A stretch of 64,000 nucleotides of DNA, from positions 310,001 to 374,000 of the forward strand of contig QEYB01000229.1 of NCBI GenBank assembly GCA_017562135.1. Reading direction: 5' to 3'. Of the stretch, positions 35,501-64,000 are shown in pieces. Under the pieces are notes generated by a model. The model worked only from the letters and a program-made list of their open reading frames with translations, made no database searches and was not told the origin of the DNA. Position numbers and translations under genes: made by a program. The stretch comes from Dipylidium caninum (Eukaryota; Platyhelminthes; Cestoda; Cyclophyllidea; Dipylidiidae). Positions within the stretch are counted from its first letter, which is position 1; the number at the start of each line of letters is the position of its first letter.

Positions 35501-38500
35501 CAGTGATTATGCAAAATCGCCGCTGATTGCCACAGTCCGTGAGTGCACGCATGATTAAACGGAGTCTCTTCGCAAGCCCCTCTCCTTGTCCCTTCTGTCC
35601 TCCTTTTCACATTTTGGTATGATTTGGGCGTGTGTGCGTCCCACAGGCAGGGTGCCGCGGCCCCAGCCTAAGTGGAATCTCCGACGGGAGGCGGTCCTCA
35701 TCTCGGTGAGATCGTTCACCGATGGGCGAGCCGGTGGAGGACGTGTGAAAGGTGTGTGCGGAGTCGCGTAGCGTGTCGGGCGTGGTATTGCCGGACCACG
35801 TCAGAGTTATTCTCCCACCTGCCTTGTTTCTGCCTGGGTGTGTTAGAAACACTCTCAAACATGTGCTCCTTGCACGTTACTAGGCCGTCCGAGACCAACT
35901 CTGGTAAGTTGGGCGACATATCACAGCACGCTACTGACCTTGTCGCTGTGGGTGAATGTTTAACTGAGACGGTGGCCCTCCTGATTGCAGAAGGCTAAGC
36001 AAGTGAACTTTGCAGACATGAAGGCTGCCGAGGTTGAACATTAAATCTGCCGTCAAAAGTTCTAGCTCGTTCAGCTCGCACATTTCTCCAAGCAGCCCCC
36101 TTCCTGCGCCCCTCCCCCCCATCGCACCGACGGCTAACTGCAACTCGCAAGTCTGCCCCATTACGCGGCTCCTCCGTTGGCTGCGGCTCTACACTAAGTA
36201 GAAATTGTTATTCAAATTCCCTTTTCTCTTATTATGGACACTTACCTCGACGGGTTGGAGTATTGCAATTTTTCAGGTTTCTCTTGTCTCACCTGAGCCA
36301 CAAATGCCTGTGGTTCAATCTGCCTCTTGCAAAGGTGGCTGGAAAAAACATCGTGACGACAGATTCAAAGAGGCGTGTCAAACCAACATGAAGGTCAGGT
36401 TGACTTTAATAACTTTCCGTAGACGTCCCAGTTTGCCACTAAGTTGTTGGCCGCATCGTAATCCTCCTGTGGTAGTAGGGTGGATAGGCGGACGCGAATG
36501 GGGCTACTTTGGATCGCAAATCTCCATGACATCGGATTGGAACGTAGAGACACGTTTAGATATTCTGCTTTGCCACTATTTGATTGACAACCATGAGTTT
36601 TACTTAAATCGTTATTTCCCAGGCAGTTACGAACAAGTCAGTTTGTCTCCCTTTCGGTACGGCAATAAAGTTGGAATCCCGAAGTATTTGTGTCATAAAA
36701 GTTGAATTGTTCCACTTTGGTTCCGCTTTGGCGCAGAATTCAGCATTGCCCTCCCGTTCAAGACACTTTGCGGATCCGATGTAAGTCGGAGATGGGACTC
36801 GCTATTCCAGCCCACGTCCAGCACCTCCAACTCGCCTCGGCTGAGAGCACAAATTTCCCCACAACTCATCTTGTTGGAGTGCGACTCCTTGGCATCCCCT
36901 ACACGCACACTTGGCGCAGAATGGATCTTGTTTACTTTCGAAAACGAATAGAAGGGTGTAACGACCGCATATTCTTCTGACTCGGTGGAAATCACGTCGA
37001 TTTGTAAGTGGAGTGACTCTTTCCCACGATTTGCTCTAATTCCGACCTTCCGGAGCCCGCCTATGCCCTTGACGAAGCGGATGAGTAAACACTAAATGGT
37101 GTCTGGAGCTCACCAAGCCTCCGACCCTTCGGTGGCGCTTGAGACATTCGCTCGTCACCTAACTGAATCAACGAGGCCCCTAGTCTGCCAGGTTACCTGT
37201 GGCAACGTGAGGGTCTAGATTGGAGCAGAATGCAGGTCGTTCGCAACTCCAGCTCTGGTGACCGGTCAGCAGCTGCAATGCGAGGGCTAAATGGTCCACC
37301 GAAGGGCTCCACGCAGGAGCATATCGTCACGCATTCTCAGGCTTCAAGAACTTGCTTTAGGTGCTGCTTGAGGCGAAAATTTTTGCACCGCCAGCCACAA
37401 CTTGCTCGAATCGCACTCCGCTGGCTTTCCGACCACCGTGCAGGTCGGTGAACTGTGTACTCGTTCGCGGTATGCTCACACTAAGTGCAAAAAAACGTTA
37501 CTCGAGCAAACACCCGGTATTCACTTAAACAAAGGACCAAACGAAAACTGTGAGAAAACAAAATTTTCCTCACATTAGTTGATTACAAATTCGAAAAGTG
37601 AAAGAATTGTTCTGAACGGTCGTATCTCTGCGTAGCCGTCGGTTGGTCTCTCCTTCCCACCGCTTCGCTGAGTGCAGTTTCCAAAAGAAACCGGTTGTCG
37701 AAGCGGCAAAGTCAGATTGACGGCTTCTCTAATAGGAACCGCATCTTAGCCGCCAGACGTCCCACCGATGCTCACTTGCATTCTGCTCTACCATGTCTTC
37801 TGCTCTTCCTTTGAGAAGTAGGTGTCATCCCCTTTCGTGTCTTGCCTCTCACGAGTTGTAATATTTCAAATGGGGAAGAAAAGTGGTTAAGATTACTGAA
37901 ATTGAGGGGAGAGTCCAATTTCCTAATTGTTCAAGGAGACATGGCATTAGACCGAATGGAAGATGAGTGAATAGATTGGTGAATGCATGGTAAATGGTCG
38001 GCCCCAGAATGGAATAATAAATACATCAGCTTGAATAGGGAAGTGAGGAATGAGTTGGTGGTCGGACAGTGGATGGACAAACCAGCTTAAATCTGTGCAG
38101 TCTACCACACAGACACACAATTCACGTCAAGCGTTATTGGAAGACCAATTTCATTTGTTGCTGCGCGGTCTTTCATACCATTCCCACCAGATATAAATAT
38201 ATATATATATAATTTTTTAATTCCACGCCGTCAGCCGCCGTAGCGAATTGGTGGGTCGTAGACAGTCCTCATCAGCCGCGGCATCGCGACGAACGGTGGG
38301 GGCGCCTCGCGCCCGCCGCATACACCGAGGAACTAATAATAGCCGAAGTATTTTGAAAGCCCGGCGTCTGAACTGGTGTCATATGCAGGCGAATCAGTGC
38401 CTCACACTGACGACAGCACTTAAAAATCCCTGACACACCGCGAATGAAGCTGTCTTCTCCCATCGCCCTCGCACGCATGTCCACCATGCCACCCCTCGCT

Positions 38501-39817
38501 TGGACGAGTTGGGAAAACATTTGAGCTTGTCGGTCGGCTTTAGTCGTCTCGCGTATTTCACCAATATGCGACAGCGTTGCGCGCCCCGAACCGTTTATCG
38601 TGAGATGAGCAGTCGAGATGCAGCACCATCTCAATGCAGTGGAGTGCGGAGTGACAATGGAAGCACACTAGGCGCATTTGAGGTATACAAACCGCTCCTA
38701 CCCCCGAACTTATCTGCATGATGGTGGTCGACGTGAGAGACGGGCTTTGATACCGATTTTTCGTCGGCAGGTAGTCCCTGCTCCCCTCCTTCGGCATGGT
38801 GAAGGGAGAGGAGTGATTGTTGCGCAGGAGGAAAGTGGATTTTCTGTCTGAGACTCGTTGAATGAACAACGAACTGAGGTGGAACCGCTCACGACCATAA
38901 CGGCAAAGTTGGACAGTTAAACAGACGGATGTGTTTTTAGTGTTTAGACATTAGGTTCATGTCCGGACGTCGATAAGCAATGCTAACACTTTCATATATG
39001 AGGGGAACTGATGGGAAGGTAATGAAATCAACCGACATATCAAAATACGGCATGTTCTGTAAATGGCAACGATTAACAATTGCCGTTTGAAGCAGGTTTC
39101 ATTGAGTATTCCCAGTAAGGATGGTGATACCGTTCCACGCTGAGGATGTCTACCCAATTCCTTAGCTTTTACCAAAGTTCTGTTCAAGCAAAATCCGCTT
39201 AGAGAGTAATCCTGCGTACAGGCATCCATTCTGTCGGGAAAATGAGGCCTCATATTCTTCTCAGTCGATTCGGCAGTGGCTTCCTCAATACTAATTTACG
39301 AAATATACAGTAGAACGCTTTCTATCTTAACACTTCACTGCACTGAGTTCGTCAGTTTTGGTGGCGGCCTCCTCACGCCATCCATGTTCAGCCTGTGTCG
39401 ACCATTCTACGAGAGCTCATGCAACTAAAAACATAACTCTATTGCTCATCAGGCTTGTGTTTAAATACGTTGTCAGATGAAGTCATAGGCAGCGCCAGAT
39501 TTCTATTGCGCCACTGAGCTTAAGATGCGCGATTGGCAAAAGTAAGCACTCCGACGTGTGACACTGTCCAACTGCACTAAAATGTTAAAGTGGCACGAAC
39601 ATTAAATAGACCACTATGTTTTTACCAAGTGGGAGATGTGGAACTCGAATTCTGGAAATTTTCCGTCCTTCATAGCTTCTGTGGTATTTACTAATTATTG
39701 GGCAAATTTTGGCAAACAGATTGTATTTATTGGAGATGAGCGCCGACTTAATCAAACGGAAACTTCAATTTTAGTCCACCACAGAGTATAAATCTATAAA
39801 TGAAGTTCAGAGGAACC
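32595..39817. other. Gene desert: 7.2 kb with no recognised gene
   Basis: The + strand is C/T-rich to about 36 kb. Many overlapping frames of 60-166 codons occur on both strands (longest 36205-36705, +), as expected in GC-rich DNA. None shows a domain, a phase-consistent exon chain or transposon motifs that I can recognise. It contains a G15 run at 33998-34012 and an AT microsatellite near 38191. Confidence 0.45.
38191..38213. repeat. AT microsatellite
   Basis: Alternating at dinucleotides with one interruption, seen directly. Confidence 0.8.
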
Positions 39818-39823
39818 TTTATT
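39818..39823 (-). terminator. Candidate polyadenylation signal of the SDR gene
   Basis: AATAAA on the - strand about 200 nt past the stop codon at 40024-40026. Confidence 0.5.
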
Positions 39824-40023
39824 TGTACACGCACGGCTACAGAGCTTCGTAGCATTTAGGCAAAGTGAGAAAAGAAAAGTAGAAAGTGGTCACCATGAGT
39901 ATTCAAGCAATGTCAATTTCAAAAATTCTGAAAAAATTGGCTCGTTACCAAGTGTCTTAAACTGAGACTAGTCTTACAATAGAAATACAGGAGGCCTTCA
40001 ATGGAATATGGAAAAATAGATAA

Positions 40024-41066
40024 TTAGAATGGTAACCATGAAAGAAGTGACAGAAAAAGTATCAGACGGGACCCGTGATTTGGCTCTATGAGCACCTCAT
40101 TAATCGCAGTGCCCTTCGGCTGTGAAATGGCAAATAACACTGCGTCTGCAACCTGCCCAGGTTTTAGCAACGTCTCCCAAGCCTTCTGACATAGCTCAAG
40201 CGGCTGATGATGGGGTGTAAATAAGTGAGTTGCCTAAAAATGAGAAACATAGGAGTGGATTTGCAGTAGGTGTTTTCGAATCAGGAAAAAAACAGCCAGA
40301 CGATGAGCCATTAAAAGAATTTGGATAAACGAATAGTCATCGCTTATAAAGTTGAATAAATTTAAGATATAGATAATGAAAGACTTTGAAGTGAAAAATG
40401 TGAACCTCATTGTCGGTTGTCCATTGTTGTGAAGGTGTGGCAACATCGCCGGGTTGGACTGAAGTGATAACGATTTCATTAGATTTGTTTTCCAACCGTA
40501 ACGAACGAAGAAATCCCTCAACAAAGAATTTGGTTCCACAAAATACAGCGAGACCGGGGAAAGGAATACGACTCGCATCCGAATTTATTACGATGATGTT
40601 GCCTGAAAGGTTTTTGTTGCGCATTTCCGCAAACACCAATCCAACGACATTGACTAAACCCTGAGGGTTATTTATAGTTCGTAATGTTGCTGCTGATTAC
40701 CTGGCAATTAGTGGCGATCATCTTGTGCCAGTCGTCAATAGACTTACTTATGATTGGAGAGCAAGTCGCGACTGCAGAAGCATAAACAAGAACATCAATT
40801 CCTCCAAATTCGTCAAATATATAATTTATGGTGTCCTCCACCTACAATGGTAATTGATATTTTTAATCTACCTCGGTATAGTTGGTGACGTCCAAATGTC
40901 GTGCAACGGAATTACATCCAATTTCCTTTACAAGGGATTCTAATAAATGGAGTCGTCGAGCGCAAACGATAACTTTTGCTCCCTCCTTTCCAAGTCGCAG
41001 AGCAATGGCTCTCCCAATGCCTGAGCTGGCGCCCACAACAATACAAACTTTGCCGTTTAGTGCCAT
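40024..41066 (-). CDS. Short-chain dehydrogenase/reductase family protein with catalytic Tyr replaced by Phe
   Basis: Four exons on the - strand: 41066-40872, 40841-40701, 40660-40406 and 40233-40024, all phase 0, giving 266 residues, a classical SDR length. Introns are 30-40 nt for the first two and about 170 nt for the third. The N-terminus has the Rossmann motif GASSGIG (Gly12/16/18) and CARR after strand 2, which favours NADP(H). The usual NNAG is replaced by YASA. Ser139 (INSDAS) and Lys156 (GTK) of the catalytic set are present at the right spacing, but the Tyr at position 152 is Phe (GLAVFCGTKF, codon TTT). The C-terminus is EVLIEPNHG and then a hydrophobic tail. The protein is therefore predicted to bind nucleotide but to be poor or inactive as a classical SDR. 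Its start lies 1.1 kb from that of MRPL47 on the other strand. Confidence 0.88.
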
Positions 41067-42158
41067 TATAACCGGTTAAATCGGCGGCGAGGTAGCAAGT
41101 ACGCAGAAAGGTCAAAGTTGAACAATGTAAACAATGTAGAACGATATTTTAACGATACAACAAAAGTGTTTTAATTTTCTTTCTCTTTTTTTGTACAGTT
41201 TGTTTTAAACGCTCACTTTGCATTGCGGTGCGGGTAGTAGAACTTTGTTTCACCCGGTCGTGTTAATCTAATTCTGAAAACGTGGAGAAGAGAGCGATAA
41301 ATTTCTGCCAAGGTTAAGGGTTATTTCTTGTATAAGACAATTTTAGTCGACCACATACCTGCCTATCTTTTCGCGCATTTGTGAACTCACCCAACAATAT
41401 CGATAAGCGTAAACCTCCTAGTGTGTTAACACAACTCTCTCCTTTTTACATTCCAATTAATTTTCACTTGCCGTAAACGGAAGGTGGTCTAAAAATTTTA
41501 AATTGGCTATCAGGGCCTCATTTCTGGACCCTGTCATATATACAGATTTTTTCTGGGCAAAAGATATTACCAACGCGAGCAAAGTTAGCCCTGCAATAAC
41601 CCAAAAAATGTTTGACTACAGAAAGTGTGAATCCCAGCCCCCATCACGTAATCTGGCCATTATTTTATTTTACATTTGTCCGATGTTCTAAATGCTTCAT
41701 TCGTGATGATTTGAGGGACCTATTGATGTAATTTCTAATTGTTTGTTTTATATGTCAAATAAACTATGTCCAGATTGCCTGTGCACTCCACGATGCGGCT
41801 TCGAAGTTTTTTCCACATTGTCGGCCCTAGAACATACAGAACTAAGTCTATATAGACATTTGATGAATAAAGAGGCCGTTTAGGAAGTTTGACATGTTGA
41901 TGCCGCGTAAAGTTGAAACCTTTAAAGAGGAGTCACACCTGGGGACGATAGATGGTCACCCAAGTTATACACGCAATGAGAGATATAGTAAACCACGAAT
42001 AATATTTAATTTCTAATTTGGGCTTGGGACAAAAGTACATTATGCATCTATTTATACAGCCAAAATATATTCCTACATATTGTATTTAGCGCGACATTTG
42101 AATCTACCATTGGGAAACGCGCCCGATGTGAGAGGATTTCTTCGCAGGTGCGCGTAGC
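41067..42158. promoter_or_regulatory. Intergenic region between divergent SDR and MRPL47 genes
   Basis: 1.1 kb of AT-rich DNA separating two outward-facing start codons. It should contain both promoters; no individual element could be identified. An open frame at 41503-41691 is unrecognised. Confidence 0.4.
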
Positions 42159-42868
42159 ATGAATGCGCAGCTAACGCGCAAATTCTGCGTGCTCCAGAGA
42201 TGCGTTTTTAGAAGGATCTCCCTCTCGTCCCGCAAACGCGACCTTAGCGAATTCTTTGATGACCCCAAGAACTGGGGCGAAATCAGCGTTAAAGCCGGCA
42301 GGCCGTGGCGGCTGGAAGAACTGCGTCGCAAGAGCTCTACTGACCTTCATAGCTTGTGGTATATACTCCTCAAAGAGCGGAATATGTTGATGACAATGGA
42401 AGAAGAACACTGGCGCCTTCTTGAACAGATGCCTAACCCGGAGCGCTTTGAAAAAGTATGACTAATGTGAGAAATTTATACGTTGTGTAGGTTGAAGAGA
42501 GCATGGAAAACATTCTCCAAGTGATTGAGGAGCGTGACAGAGCCATATGCGAATTGGAACGTGGTAAATGGGTGGGCCCAGAGGTGGTAGACGGTGTAGA
42601 CAAACTTGGTCGTCCCGTTCGTCGGCTAACTGAAGAACACCTGGAGCCTCAGACAGCCGAAAATACAGAGGACGATATGTGGTCGGAGTGGACGATACGC
42701 TGTCTCCGTGCTGAGCGTGAAAAAGGGATCCGCGAACGTCGGGAACGCGACAGAGCAGAGAGATTTAAGACCGAATCTGAACGCTACCAACGCGTGTTCA
42801 AAATATCAGAAAACGATTTTTTCGAACGCTTACCCGGTCCGGATGGTACGGGTGCGAAGAATCAATAG
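42159..42868 (+). CDS. MRPL47: Mitochondrial large-subunit ribosomal protein uL29m (L47)
   Basis: Two exons, 42159-42455 and 42491-42868, separated by a 35-nt phase-0 intron (gtatga...gtag), giving 224 residues (human MRPL47 has 250). The N-terminus (MNAQLTRKFCVLQRCVFRR) is basic and lacks acidic residues, as in a mitochondrial presequence. The conserved core follows at once: LSEFFDDPKNWGE, WRLEELRRKSSTDLHSLWYI, LLKERNMLMTMEEEH and PNPERFEKVEESM, all closely matching vertebrate MRPL47, which binds near the polypeptide exit site of the mitoribosome. The C-terminal part is charged and helical (RAEREKGIRERRERDRAERF), a longer acidic/basic tail than usual. Nothing appears damaged. Confidence 0.93.
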
Positions 42869-43383
42869 AGCCTGGCAGTTTGGAAATAGAGTGTACATAA
42901 GCATCCGCTTCGCAGTTGTTTTCTCATGTTGTGAGCATGCACGAAATGTAACTCGCCAATCTCAATACCGGTAGTGCTACATTCGTCCCGTCGATCTGGT
43001 ATCGTCTTGAAAAATCTACTTGGCTCAGTGAAGACATTAAGTTCGTGGGGAATGAAACGCGCACAGCCTACGGAATGCTTGAATGTGTATGCTCTTCTAG
43101 GTTGTAGCATATACCTGCCCGTGGTGTCACCCCAAACAGAAGCTTCCGTTTCAGGGCGCCCAATTGGGCTGAGTCGGGCGTTGCAGGGCCCTTCTCGTGG
43201 CAGATTTCATCCAATTTAAGGGAAACGGTCATCCATAAGGGCCACCGATTTGCGACATTCCATCTCCAACTGGTTAATGCATTAGCCATCAACATGAAAA
43301 TCGCCTTTTACATAAATGTTTTACGACTGCGGAGATAATTTGCCCCCATCCAAACGCCCGGAGGCAAGAGCGTCATCCGGCAA
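42869..43383. other. Intergenic region between convergent MRPL47 and MARK genes
   Basis: No gene recognised; holds the 3' ends of both transcripts. No clear AATAAA was seen for MRPL47. Confidence 0.4.
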
Positions 43384-43389
43384 TTTATT
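43384..43389 (-). terminator. Candidate polyadenylation signal of the MARK gene
   Basis: AATAAA on the - strand about 520 nt past the stop codon at 43909-43911. Confidence 0.4.
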
Positions 43390-43908
43390 ATTTATGTATA
43401 ATGCATTGCGTGAAAGGAAGGTGAGGGAGTGGGTAGGATGTGAGAAAGAGTTGTCAGATGTGCGAAATACACTCGGCTCTCGCGTTATAGCGCATCACGG
43501 AAGGAGTAATTGGGTAAGCGACGAGATGGTCGCATGATGGAGACAGGTGCGCAATTTCACAGAGAAGACCGGGAACACTCGGTAAGGTGGATAGGGCAAC
43601 ACGGAGGCAGAAGGTACACAAGAACCAGAGGGTAACGCTCCCGACAACTAAGCAGCAGTGGGCGGGGTCATGAGTCGCGACTGCGTTCACATCGCTAGCG
43701 TGTATTTACATAACTTGTTAGTGATGGTGACGATGGTGCATAGAAAAACGCGATGACTTTCGTAACTTAGGTGGCAACAGTGGTGGTTGTCGTGGTAAAA
43801 GGAGAGGCGAGTGGAAATGCAAAATGAGAAGAGGGGGGAGAGAAAGGAGAGCAGTGGGGGAAGGGTGAAAGGAAATAGGGGGGGGGGGGGAACATTTGAG
43901 ATCATCGC

Positions 43909-63977
<20,069 letters not shown>

Positions 63978-64000
63978 TTAGTTCACCGATATGTACACAG

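Noticed and set aside
36205..36705. 166-codon open frame
   Set aside because: No domain or motif; composition fits chance reading of non-coding DNA.

Overview
This is eukaryotic nuclear DNA, most likely from a parasitic flatworm and probably a tapeworm. Every recognisable gene is an ordinary animal gene broken by GT-AG introns. Some introns are tiny (35, 40, 67 and 74 nt) beside kilobase introns, there are no operons or bacterial features, and the intronless rhodopsin-type receptor is divergent. The species call is inference; the animal and metazoan calls follow directly from the protein families.

Layout. (1) About 2.8-8.7 kb, + strand: part of a presynaptic RIM/Piccolo-type C2-domain gene, six or seven exons with consistent phases; a decayed mariner transposon (6.67-7.61 kb) lies in one intron. 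(2) 12.24-11.14 kb, - strand: a complete BNIP1/Sec20 SNARE gene, three exons. (3) About 15-23 kb: a large decayed inverted duplication centred on an intronless GPCR gene (18.40-19.50 kb, +). One ~375 bp segment of the two arms is about 99% identical although the homologous DNA on both sides of it has diverged. The left arm holds a relic of the tail of a second, oppositely oriented GPCR copy. (4) 25.07-32.59 kb, + strand: an MFSD3-type major-facilitator gene in five exons, with no initiator Met on its first visible exon and a one-base frameshift in its last exon. (5) 32.6-39.8 kb: no recognised gene. (6) 41.07-40.02 kb (-) and 42.16-42.87 kb (+): a divergent pair, an SDR-family protein whose catalytic Tyr is Phe, and mitochondrial ribosomal protein L47. 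(7) 63.96-43.91 kb, - strand: the 3' two-thirds of a MARK/PAR-1 kinase gene (kinase, UBA, low-complexity spacer, KA1) with introns up to 4.8 kb. One of those introns contains an orphan fragment, in opposite orientation, that resembles mitochondrial isoleucyl-tRNA synthetase.

The genes are unrelated housekeeping or signalling genes. Two of them (the C2 protein and Sec20) act in membrane fusion, but nothing suggests co-regulation except the possible shared promoter of the SDR/MRPL47 pair. All exon borders were read by eye from GT/AG sites and codon phase; no alignment or transcript data were available.
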